Positions 19,788 to 30,867 of a stretch of 64,000 nucleotides of DNA are shown piece by piece. The stretch spans positions 1 to 64,000 of the forward strand of contig JAUGWO010000203.1 in NCBI GenBank assembly GCA_049724395.1. The letters run 5' to 3'. The notes beneath the pieces were generated by a model. It was not told the DNA's origin and did no database searches. It was given only the letters and a program-made list of their open reading frames with translations. The translations under genes were made by a program, and so were the position numbers. Position 1 is the stretch's first letter; every line of letters begins with the position of its first letter. The stretch is from Spongospora subterranea f. sp. subterranea. Taxonomy: Eukaryota; Endomyxa: Phytomyxea; Phytomyxea; Plasmodiophorida.

Positions 19788-21617
19788 TTATTGACATTCC
19801 TCCACCAGAAAAACTTCATAATCGGACACTTTGAAATGGACCGACGATCCCGCTAATCCTACTGCTCCTGGGTAGCTGCATGGGCGGTTATACGATTTTG
19901 CGTTCTGATTGGACAGGTCGGCAATGCACAAGTCGCGGCCCTTGCCGAAAATTGGCCCACAATCGGCGTTGCTAACGCTGGCGAACAAATTATCAGCAAC
20001 GGGATAATGCGTCAGCGTTGAGGTTAATTTCTTCTCTTTGCAACGAGGGAGTCGCACGATTCGGAAAAGAAAGTTTTTCTCTCCAGGTAATGTCTCAGCA
20101 GTTGAGCTCCATGAATTCTCGTTGAACCCGCCGAATAAACATCCAGATTGGCTTTTCACGATCACCAGTGTTGGACCCACGCCATCACATGTTTTGTGAA
20201 ATGATGCCGCATCAAATCCATCCCGTGAGGCTCGATATAAGGGCTGGAATTCAACACGACCGGTTTGCATCACGTTCATGATCAACTTGTTAAGCAATTT
20301 CTCAGATACCCTGTCAATCAGGATAGATTCAATGATTCGACGATTTCTTGGCTGTTCTCGGAACGCATGACTGCCACCAATAAAGTATTGACAAAGCTGA
20401 ACCATCTTTTGTCGTGGCTGAAAAGCGCTCAAAATCGGGATTTCTTGTGCAAATTCTTCGGGAGACATCAACGTAAATCTGATCGAGCTTAAAAGATGCA
20501 TCAAGTTATCTGCTACTGCTTGGTCCTGATCGTTGCAGTTAGCACCATCGATTGGATTTCCATGCAGATATTTCGCAATTAGTTCGTCGTGCAGGACTAT
20601 GAACTTTCTCTATGAGCAAACGGAGTGTAATGAATGTTGAGTTTTACCTTGACAAGCAAAACCTGCTCTTCTGCATGAGTACTGCAAAGTTAACTGGAAA
20701 GCATCATTCTCCTCTAGGTTGAGACTTTCGTGGGAAATGAGCTTCCCCATTAGCCATGGCGGCGTGTTGTCAATCAGGCAATTGTATGTTTCAGTAAAAT
20801 AAAGAATAAGGTCGATATTCTCGAACAAAACGTCGATGATATCATTCCACAATGATGATTCTTGATGTCTATCCGCAGCGATTAAGCCTGGGCATATACA
20901 CTGAGAAATGGTGTTGCATAAAGATGAAATATGTCGCTTCCGTTGGCAACGCATAGAGCAGTCTCTAAGTACAATTCCTTGAAAAACGACTCGGATCTGC
21001 CCAACTAGCAATTGAGTAATCTGTACGATACTATTAGCTCAGTAGAAGAACCCTTGATCTTCTCCAACCTGAACAGAAATCGACGACAGTTCCAGTTCAT
21101 GAGCAAGTGAGAACGTATCGATCAAGTTTCCCGGATCTTGTTCAGTGATATCATCAGTATATAAGTAATTTAAGACTACGCTCATCGCTTTGGCTGTCGT
21201 ATTTGGTTTGAACACAATGCCAGATTCACCTTCTTCCCACAGCATTTCCCCGCAAAACAAACGTTTGAAATAGGGGACTCGAGCGCATAATATCACTCGA
21301 TGAGTTTGGAAATGGGTGTCGCCAACAATGATTTCGAAATCACTCATCATTTTACTATCGAACATTCGTTTCAAATCGTTTTTTAAAGAATCAAGCGCAT
21401 ATTCTGCATCTGAACGGTTCGTGGAAGTTTCAATAGCGTTGTCGGAGCCGGAGACCCATTTCATTTTCGCCTCTCCATCATTCATTGAGAGCTTTGCCAA
21501 ACCAGACCTGGGGGGCAGTACGGCTGTGCGGGTAACGATATCAGCTGGCCTTGACGCATTCCCCAAAGGCGGTAGCGCAGCCTTCTCGAGATCAGATCGT
21601 GCTCTGGCACAGTACAC
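19788..21617 (-). CDS. BTB-BACK-TLDc domain protein
   Basis: Three domains follow in order. A BTB/POZ domain spans about 21400-21050 (MMSDFEIIVGDTHFQTHRVI, then ARVPYFKRLFCGEMLWEE and VLNYLYTDDI). A BACK-like helical region spans about 21000-20610 (FTETYNCLIDNTPPWLMGKL). A C-terminal TLDc domain spans about 20300-19790 (YRASRDGFDAASFHKTCDG, PTLVIVKSQSGCLFGGFNEN, FKVSDYEVFLVE). BTB-BACK proteins usually recruit substrates to cullin-3 ligases; TLDc domains occur in oxidation-resistance and V-ATPase-associated proteins. At least two introns are needed, near 21012-21055 and 20505-20610. The start may be 21617 or the inner Met at 21485, which follows better context for the family; the first part has no known domain. 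Confidence 0.85.
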
Positions 21618-22112
21618 ACGTGCCAGAGGCTGAGCCGCAGGGGATTCCAGACGACAGTCCAGATGGCTCCAGATGCTGGAGCAGCTACATGGCTACAGCT
21701 AATCCTGGTGCTGTTCCTCACACGATACAGCGATAACGGTTTCAGAGACTTGGATTGTATGGCACGGTACTGTCGCTGCAGTGTAGTTATCTCGCACCGG
21801 TCACACTCACAGCAATCACCGTGCTGCTGTGCACGGCGGGGACCCGGTCCTGTAAAACAGTCCGCGCTGTGAAGGCGACAGCAGCAGCAAAGCCTGCTAC
21901 GCTACCACTTTGGGGAGATAGCCCCAGGTTGTACTCTCTAGGAATATAGTGGAATCTTTGGACCCGATATCCCTGGTCTTGTGCACTTCACATAAACTAC
22001 ATACTTTGGTCACTTTGATCGCCTCGCATAAACTACATACAACGCCCTGCATTACGGTTGAAACCGTTTGTTGAATAGCGTTCAGCATCTGGTTATTGGG
22101 AGGAGATAGGCC
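21618..22112. other. Divergent intergenic region, no gene recognised
   Basis: This separates the minus-strand BTB-TLDc gene from the plus-strand ABC transporter, and so should hold both promoters. A short direct repeat (CATAAACTACATAC at about 21989 and 22026) is visible. Small open frames here show no family signal. Confidence 0.4.
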
Positions 22113-25100
22113 ATGGCGTCCGATGACCAGCCTAACGATTACGGGATGGGTTCAGTATTCCGTTGGTTGCAGCAATTACGCATCGTCATCAGGAAGGATT
22201 ATGTTATTGCGGTTGGTTCCTTTAAGAACGCACGCTTTTGATATTGAAGTATCTTGCACAGAAAAGAAACTATCGCTCAACTATCATATCCATATTGGTC
22301 CCTGTAATTTTCACGGCTTTCCTTGTCATCCTTCAGTTAGCCTTCAATAACAACGAAAAGTTATCCGATTTAGTGAAGCCAGGTCCAGAGCGTGATGCGA
22401 TATCACTCATGTTGCTAATCCACGTTTGTCATGATAGTTCGTACTGGAACTGTCACGACAATTTCTCGTATTCCCCGCTGTTATAGCGGTCGATCTCGTG
22501 CTGACGCTCCATGCATCACGGTCGCCTATTCACCCGACAATGACCCTAACGTCGCCAAAATAATGGACCAGATAAGGACGGATAGTGGTTTATCTCTTTC
22601 TGATGTAAATAAGAAAATCAGGATTTGCGAATCCATATCGTTCCTAAATTTGCGTCGCCATAGGTGAAAGGATTTAACACGGGGTATGATCTCGATCGGT
22701 ATCTGTCTGAACATCCCAACTCGACTCAAGCCGCGTACAACTTCTTTCTGATTAACGATGGTGCCACACCTGCAGGGGTCCGCTACGTTGTGCAGTATAA
22801 CTCGACGTCCTCGACATTTCGTGGCAAAACTTACGACCCAATGCTCAACGTCTTGTTGCCCATGCAGAAGGCAGCTGATATAGCAATAAGTAATATGTTC
22901 TTGTTGTTGCCAATTTCGCAGATTTCTAACCACTGTGTGAGCAGTGAAGACATCATTACTTACAGGTAGGCCTGTTGACGTCGACTATAACTTCATCAGT
23001 TTTCCACATCCGGAGACTTCCCCCATCGATGGTCGGTCGCATGGGTATTTTTTTTAGGTCTTCTTAGTTTTTTGTAGTCGCCGCTGCATACGGGCCGATG
23101 TTTTTCTTCGGTGCTTTGATGTTCAATTTTGTTATCCAGCTTGGAAGACTAGTATGCTTGTCGTTTCTGCATTACCTGTTTTCTTAAAGTATCCGCTCAG
23201 GTTTCCGAAAAAGAGCTGAATCTCCGGGCGTCGATGAAACTGATGGGTCTACGCGATTCTGTATACATGACCGCGGGTTTCATTATCGTTCTCAGCTACA
23301 ATGTAATATCAGCAATGTCATTGTCGCTCGCGGGTCTTGCCTTCCAGATGAAGTTCTTTCTCAAAAACGACTTTGGCCTATACTTTGTTTTGTTCTTCCT
23401 CTTCGGATTGGCAATGACACCCTTGGTCCTTCTTCTTTCGGTGTTTGTTTCAAAGTCTAGAACTGCGACAGGTTGGATTACTCATCAGTTGCAGGATCTG
23501 TCTCTAAGCCTTGCTCCCTCTCAGTTCTTGGTTTCGGTGTGTTTCTTGTCGGATCGATTGTTCAGGGATTTGCAAGCCTAGTCTTCGATAAGAGTGTTGG
23601 CGATGAGTACAGAATACCATTTTCGTTTTTGCCGTTCGCGTTGCTTTCCAAAGGCATGTAGTTTTCAGTTGGCGTTTTCTGCTGTCTGATTTCCTTGTTT
23701 AGGAATCGGGGACTTATCTGCATTTTCGAATACTGAAGACTCACCTGGCTTAAGATGGTCTCAGCGTGGCACCAATAGTGATTTTTTCCCGTTGACTTCA
23801 ACGTTTTATTGGCTTTTGATTGATACGGGAGTCTTCACTCTTTTGGCAGTTTACCTTGATCAGGTCAGATTTCTTGGTTCTCCAATGGGATTGCGCCTGT
23901 TTGACTCCCTGCAGGTAGTACCGAATGATAATGGCATCAACCAGAAACCGTGGTTCTTCTTGCTGCCGTCGTACTGGTTTCCGAAACGGGTCACTGTTCC
24001 GTTTAAAGCTGATGCCGTTGACCATGCTAGCCACCACGGAGACGTGGACGAAGACGTTCTCCAGGAAATGAACGATGCCATGAACCCAGCCAACGACGCC
24101 CCCCTGAGGATTATTAATCTTCAAAAAACCTTCTTTTCGTATAAATGTATAGACTCGTATCCTCCTGTGGTTATTTCGCTCATATTTTCTCAAGATGGTT
24201 TCAAGCACGATAAATCAAAAGACTTCCATGCAGTTCGAGGAGTATACCTATCTGTTCCGAATAACACTCTATTCTGTCTATTAGGACATAAGTAAGAGGG
24301 CTGCCTTGATTGGTTGTGTGGCATGCTGATTAACTTCGTGCTTTTTAGTGGGGCAGGAAAAACTACAACCCTCAACAGTACCTTCATCCCTTGTTGTTTG
24401 TTTTTGCACTGATTTGTCCCTTAGCGCTGACCGGTCTTACGAAGATGACCAGCGGAGACGCGTTGGTCTACGGTATTCGATCTTCACAAAAATGGAGTGG
24501 TGATCTGACTCTAAACTAACAGGGAAATCTATCAACTCGTCGATGTCTGATGTTCAAAAGTCTATGGGTTCGCATTCTAACCCTTTATATTGATTTGAAT
24601 TTTCCCTTATTTTTAATTTTCAGGTGTGTGTCCGCAATACGATATCCTGTGGGCTCAGATGACGGCTCGCGAACATTTGGAGTTATTCGCCGGGCTTAAG
24701 CAAGTCCCCAAGCACAAGTGTGACGATGAGGTCAACGAGCGTTTGAAAGACGTCGACTTACTCTCCAACGCTGATAATCTGGCTGGTTTGTGATTTGTGT
24801 CTTCTTGGTCGATTCGCTTTCATCCCCAGTTAGGAAATTTCAGCGGAGGAATGCAACGGAGGCTTTCTGTTGCGATCGCTCTGATCGGAGATCCGAGGGT
24901 GGTTTACCTTGATGAACCGACTACTGGTGCTGCGCCTGTGATTCGACTTCGCCGTTGCTTCTTACAGTTTCTTTTAGGCATGGACCCTGTATCACGGCGG
25001 AAAGTATGGAATTTGATTGAAAGAGTCAAGCGGAATCGCATTACCATTCTAACAGTAACCCGAATTAATTTTGATGGGTCGCCTAGCCCTCATTTTGATC

Positions 25101-27410
25101 TGTACAGACTCATAGTATGGAAGAAGCCGATATTCTTTCAGACAGAATCGGTGATGATACCCCAAATCTTCACAGAGCCTAAATCTTATCTCTCATTCTA
25201 TTTTGTTAGGGATTATGCATCAAGGTCGTTTCGCGTGCTTAGGAAATTCGCTTCACCTTAAGCAGAAATATGTGGGTGAAACATGGGGTTCTCTCCATAT
25301 GTTAACTAACGCTGATTTAGGGATCGGGATATCGCATCACTGTCCTTGCTGATAGATCAAAGCAACAAGCAATTCAGAACTTATTCATTAACGGGCTAAA
25401 AGGTCATTTGCACGTCCCAACCATTTTGTTTTGTCTCACGCTATTTGAAGGATGCACGTTGATGGGCGTGGAAGAAGGAGGGCAAAAATTCAACGTTCCT
25501 AGAGAATGTACGGAGAAGCTTCCCGATTTCTTCATGGATCTGGAAAACCGACGAAAAGAGTTTGGCATTGACGATATTCAACTCAGTTTGTCTACTCTAG
25601 AGGAGGTAAAGTCTGAGTTTGCAGAGTAGATTGAGGTATTTATCTTCACAAAAGGTTTTCCTGCACATCGGAGGGCTTGGAGAAACTGACGAAAGAGTTG
25701 GTGAGCAAGAAGGCGAAGAGGCAGACGTACCACCTCCAACCGCATGCGGACGATTTAAGAAAAGCTGTGCCAACAATAAGATCGCATATGCAGTGGGAGT
25801 GCTCGTTGTGCTTATTCTGCTCATCATCATATCTGCTGCGTTGAAACCCGCGCCTGCCTCTGTTGCCGATATAGTAACCTATCAAGACACCAAGAAGTAT
25901 TCGGATCTTTCTCCCAGCACTTGGAATGGAGTAGACCAAAACTTGGGATTCTAAATTCTATTGTTTGACTTGCTGTTGTTCAGGTTGAGTCAAGTATAGG
26001 AAAATGTTCTCGCGGAGATAGCTTCACTTTCTTCGTTAAACCTGGCGCGTCCAACAAACTGTTGATCGAGTTCCAAGGTGGTGGTATATGTTGGGGTAAG
26101 CTATTATATTCGCCATCCGCATAATCGTTAGTCATGGGTCTCTTTCCTAGATGCAAATTCCTGCAGCAATTCATTTGGGACAAGCACATTTAACGCATCG
26201 ATAACTACTGACACAACTGACGCCTTGAAATTCTCTAACGCTGGAATTTTCAAAACTTCTGACCAGAATCCGTTTTCGGGTTGGACGCACCTGTACATTC
26301 CGCTTTGGTTCGATGATTTTTGCTCAGTTACATCTATTGTACAACTGACTGTTATTTAACATTCTAGTACTGCGGATTCTTTTCTTGGAAACAAAACAAT
26401 ACAGTATGACGCAGGCGTCGAGCTTCGACACTGGGGCGCGATCAATGCCAAAGCTGCTTTAGATTATATAGTTGGACTTACCCCACAAAAAGTAGAATTC
26501 ATGATGTGCTCAGTTCATCAAATAACTGTATTTTCAACAGGTTGTTGTTGCTGGATATACCAATGGCGCCGTCGGCGCTGCTTTCCATGCACAAGCAATC
26601 GCAATGCAGTTCTCGAATTCCGATGTTTCCCTCCTCGTCGACAACCATTTCGATTTTAGCAGGTCCGCTCCTAGTTTTGTTTGGACATTAAGGTTTACAG
26701 TCATTGATTGTTTTCTTAGCAACGAAGTTTCTGGAGTTCCAGCAATGGGAGGCGTCGATACAGCAACGATGACACGGCTCGTCGGTACCGCGTTCAATGA
26801 ATGGAGGTTGTCTGCATTTAGTGCATGGGGTGTCTCAGCACAATCTTCAGTAGTTCCTCCCACTCTTGTTGCCGCTACAAACAATATCTCCCTCTGGTTG
26901 TGCTGTGCTTTGTTCCTCTTTATTTGTATGTCATTTTATTAACCCATTCTATGCAGGTCAACAGAGCAGGTATTGAAGGTTATTGCCAGTCAAGTGTCTC
27001 CAAAACCCATCGCGATCGCGCGGTTCAGTTCTGTCAATGCCCCGGACACGCAAACATTGACATCACAGAAGATTTTGCAGTCGCCGTCCTTCTTGGCGTT
27101 TCTTCGAACAATGAACGTCAACGTTGGGGCTTTCGCAGCTTTGGATCTGACCAGCTTAACATGCTCGCTCACCAAGAGCGTTCACACGACAATGACAACG
27201 ACCGCCGTTACCTCAGGCAATCCTTATGCCGGGTTCCTAGGCGTAATCACAGCTTCTGCCATCCTTGATGTTGAAAACTTCTACTCGGAAACCGGCGTGG
27301 GTGCAAACGCTGCATCGATCAAGTTCACAGATTGGATACCTGCCTTTAGCACCGACCGACCGCTCACTCTCGCACAAGTTTTCGAAGCGTCTTGTCCCAG
27401 CTTCTCGTAA
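22113..27410 (+). CDS. Half-size ABCA transporter fused to a pectinacetylesterase/Notum-like domain
   Basis: The first part is an ABCA-type lipid transporter with one membrane domain and one ATPase. The start is at 22113 (MASDDQPNDYGMGSVFRWLQ), then a first helix (ISILVPVIFTAFLVILQLAF), an extracellular loop (about 22480-22960) and a helix cluster (about 23090-23870). The ATPase has Walker A GHNGAGKTTTLN (split by an intron near 24292-24349), Q-loop GVCPQYDILW, signature FSGGMQRRLS, Walker B VVYLDEPTTG and H-loop THSMEEAD. The usual ABCA tail follows (FFMDLENRRKEFGID, LSLSTLEEV, VFLHIG). The exon holding VFLHIG runs on without a stop or Met through an acidic linker and a membrane helix (IAYAVGVLVVLILLIIISAA). 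It then continues into a PAE-like hydrolase: SFTFFVKPGASNKLLIEFQG then GGICWDANSC, and GYTNGAVGAAFHAQ where a GxSxG serine is expected. The stop is at 27408-27410. Many short introns are needed (first one 38 bp). The alternative is two adjacent genes with an unseen start. Confidence 0.85.
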
Positions 27411-28420
27411 ACATCATTCAAGCAGTGCGTAGACGATATTTCGCATATACATTCCGAACAATTTCGTTAAGTTCATGTTATCTCTGCTTCCTTTCGGCTA
27501 CGGCAGTATGTCGGAATTTATCGAAGGCCCCACGCAGCCTGTACTTTGAGAGATTTGAACCCAATAGAAGACAACCTGGCGCTAGAAAAGTGTTAGCTTC
27601 TCATCGTCGGCGATACTGATCAGGGGTTTTTTAGAGGTTTTTTGTCAGATCCGATGAAAAACCATTCGTCATATCATTCCAACGAGCAGGGGTGTGAATA
27701 ACGGTGGTCATATGTAGGAAGTAGTGGCGCGGTCATGTCATCTTGATCAATGATTTCCTATTGTTTGAGATACCTGTCAGATAATCGAATATCATTTGAT
27801 CCTTTTATCATGATATTACGCGGTCGATGGCATGACGAAACAAAATCAACAGAAGGAACATTGAAGTTCAAAAACTTCGGTAATTTGTCAAAAATTTTGG
27901 CAGGGTTACGTCATCCTGATCAAATTTTTTTCCTATTGATTGAAATACCTGTTACTAATGTCCTTTACTATATCTCACCTGAGAACAGCCGTTATCTCCT
28001 ACAAGACACACGTCCTTTGGTGGAACTTGACCTTTCAGCATGCGCCCAAATGAATTTGAAATGCGAACAGAATTTGTGCAAGATGGGATGTTTTTATAAA
28101 CAGAGCTGATTCGTCGTCGAGAAATCAGACAACAGAAATCAAACGCGATATGCAGTGGCTTTCTTTGAGGCCAACTTGTGGTGACGCGAACACGTAGAAA
28201 TGATTAGGCAACGTGTTCGACAAACCGTTTGTGAATGATGATCGAGAAATTACTTGAAAATACCACGTAGGACTTCTCGCCAAGGAGTCGCAGCCAACGC
28301 CTCACAGGTCCAGCAGCTGGTAATGGGCTCCGGCTGGGATGATCGAGCCGCGAGCCATTGCCTTCAGCAGAGGAATGAACGAGGAAATTCAAGGATCTAC
28401 TGTTGACCGTGCTCTCTTCA
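27411..28420. other. Intergenic stretch with imperfect direct repeat, no known gene
   Basis: Two related segments of about 55 bp (27731-27785 and 27905-27960), both containing a CATCYTGATCAA core and TTTCCTATTG then GATACCTGT-like text, lie about 170 bp apart. A plus-strand open frame (27808-28107) reads through the second (SKILAGLRHPDQIFFLLIEI); no family is recognised. It may be a decayed repeat element. Confidence 0.35.
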
Positions 28421-28439
28421 CCAGTTGATTGCAGACGCG

Positions 28440-28930
28440 CTTCGTCTAAATCAACGAATCCTCTAATTCAACGAATCCAGCGACGACGATTTGCGAAAAC
28501 ACCCGATAATGCAACCGTGAGCTCCAACCCGTTTCCCTGTTTTCCGCCGCTTCTGAGAACCCGCCCATCAACGGCTCCAATACAGCTAGGCCCTCAATGC
28601 ATTCGGCTCCCTCCCGCCATCCCCGCTCGCATTGGAGGAAAAGGAACGCCGGCGTCGACAAGGTCTGTGCTTGAACTGTGGCGATCCTGGTTGACGCCCA
28701 CTCATGATTTGAGAATACACAAATCTTCTAGTTCCTCCTATCCTACCGCCCACTCTTACTATCAACCCGCTTCTCAACACCACTCCCTGCGAGTGTATTC
28801 TTCAACCGTTCTCGTCAACAACCCGTTTGAGCAGATGCTCTGCCCGTCGAGCACACTGGACTGGCCCAATACCGCCCAAGAACCTGACAGCATTAATTGA
28901 CTGTGAAGCAACGGGCACATGGTATTGGAA
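28440..28930 (+). mobile_element. Ty3/gypsy gag-protease remnant
   Basis: The plus strand holds a gag-like tail with an arginine-rich run and zinc-knuckle start (ERRRRQGLCLNCGDPG), and about 150 bp later a protease-like segment (NLTALIDCEATGT). No LTR or polymerase is attached. It is an old, broken fossil between the ABCA fusion gene and aminoacylase-1. Confidence 0.7.
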
Positions 28931-29120
28931 ATCACACGATTGTGTCGTTTTCTTCCTCAGACTGTTATCAATGGCGATTACCTGCCAACGGCTACCAACC
29001 AGACAAGTCAACTTTCAGTTTTGTCAAAGGTTTGTTTTTAACTTTCACTTACGATAATACTTCACGTTTTCCAATAACCATTGCGAGAATCGTTCCATTA
29101 AGGACAGTAATGATTGTGGT

Positions 29121-30558
29121 TTATTCTGGATGAGTATCGCATGATAATGAACATATTAGGTGCATATAAATCTCAATTGCGTTTAGGTATGCCGCTACAG
29201 ACAGGAACTCATCAACATCATGAAACTTGCACACCGTGATGGGAAAGGGCGAGAACCCCAGACACCTATGCAGGTCGTAGGTTAGGACGATGACAATGGC
29301 AGAAAAGACAGATTCCCGAACGGTATTCCCAGCTGACGAATGAACCGACTATCGGTGGCGGCAGGGAATATACGCGGCTCAATACTGATCCCTCTCTTCT
29401 GGCACATTTCCGAGAGAGCCTTCCACCACGGGTTCATCGCCGGATCCAGAGTCGTGACGGGATTGGAGTCGCACGCCACGATCTTCTCGTACGTCAGACC
29501 GGGCTCATCGGTCCAACGCTGTAAATACTGTAGCTCGAACTCAGACAGGTCCAGCATTGGAGGGATGCGAATATCGAGCCCGGCTTCCGCTACGCTCGGG
29601 ATCACGTTTAAGGGAGCACCGGGCGTCAGATGGCCAGATCTCAGTGCCGTAACGTTGATAGTGACCAGATCTGTTGACAACAATTCAACAATGAATGGTT
29701 TCCATGTTTCTCATTGTACGCTCTGAATCGAATCTGAAAAACGCACCTCCAACGGAAGAACCTGAAGACAGCTGAACGGCCTGAAAGTGTCGAAAGTCTT
29801 GAATCCGGTCGATGCAGCGTTTGAGCTTATCAATGGCGCTGTTATCGTCATGGAACGCGCTGGCGTGGCCACTGACCCCCTCCGATATCAGCTTGATCCA
29901 CCAAACGGCCCGTTCGCCAAAGAATACAGGAACGACGGCGCTTGGACTGCATAGGCCTTCATCGATGACAAACCCGGCATTCAGCGCCCGAAATTCGTCG
30001 CTGGCAACGAAGGCCTGCATTCCGTCCCTGCCGCCAATCTCCTCATCCGGTACAAAGATTAAATGGACAGAACGCATTGGACGGAATTGTGATCCGATCA
30101 GTCTTCGCATTGCTAATCATGTGCAACATATTAATGGACTCGATCAATGCTGAAATAAAGTCACCTTCGATGTAAGCGCTGAGGCAGCCCTTCATGTCTT
30201 GGACACCTCGACCATATATTACCCCTTTGTCGATAATTCCACCGAATGGCGCATAAGACCAAGATTGGCCGTCAACCGGAACGACATCATAATGGCCGCT
30301 CAACAAAACCGATGGCAGATCGGGGTGCAAACCGACATAGGTCGCAATAAGGATGGGTTTTCCCGGCGCGAATTCAACAGTACTGGTTTCTAGCCCGGCG
30401 TGGCGACATTGCTCTGATAACAGGGCGACCGCCCTAACATATGAGGACGAATGGACCCCCGTATTCGAGACCGTTTCTATTCGGATTAGGTCGACCAAGT
30501 TGTTCAGAGCGATCTGGTCATCGGCGAGTAGTTCCATACGCGTCCCGTTCCGCCACAC
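29121..30558 (-). CDS. ACY1: Aminoacylase-1 (M20 family)
   Basis: Aminoacylase-1 hydrolyses N-acetylated amino acids in the cytosol with two zinc ions. Four exons join in frame: 30165-30558, 29747-30112, 29310-29670 and 29121-29265, giving about 414-421 residues (human 408). Metal and catalytic residues are present: LLSGHYDVVPVD (His, Asp), GRGVQDMKGC (Asp), LIFVPDEEIGGRDG (Glu pair) and VCKFHDVDEFL (late His). Family segments IRIETVSNTGVH, DLVTINVTALRSG and PAATDSRFIRQLGIPFG match well. The start is either 30558 (MWRNGTRMELL) or the inner Met at 30537. Introns are 52, 76 and 44 bp. The gene looks intact. It is a second M20 hydrolase in the window, distinct from the acetylornithine deacetylase at 11-13 kb. 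Confidence 0.93.
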
Positions 30559-30867
30559 AATTCTTACTAACCGTCCGCCGACGCCGTAGCTAAATTGATA
30601 TATTTATTCGCGATAGGGAACCAGCATAATGTCAATCCATAACACTAAAGTCAATATTTGAATCATTCATTGAAACATGGCGCATGATCGATATATCCCA
30701 GTCTGGGTCTTCAGTTGGAGGCCCTGGATATAGCTCTAGCCAATATTTGGTTCCCTATAGAACCTGCTTGAGAAATTTGGTTATGCTCAGAAACAATCGT
30801 TGGACCTGTTTGGCGCATGCGTATTCGACATTAGCGATTAAAGTGGCCATATCATCACTTCTCTGAA

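Noticed and set aside
19352-19834. 160-residue plus-strand frame opposite CSN2 exon 1
   Set aside because: It is the shadow of the conserved acidic CSN2 N-terminus on the minus strand, whose codon pattern keeps the opposite strand open.
30121-30178. 15-bp intron in aminoacylase-1 (GTGAC to TTCAG)
   Set aside because: Removing it leaves the following text out of register with the family; a 52-bp intron ending at ATTAG (30113-30164) restores YIEAMRRLIGSQFRP exactly.
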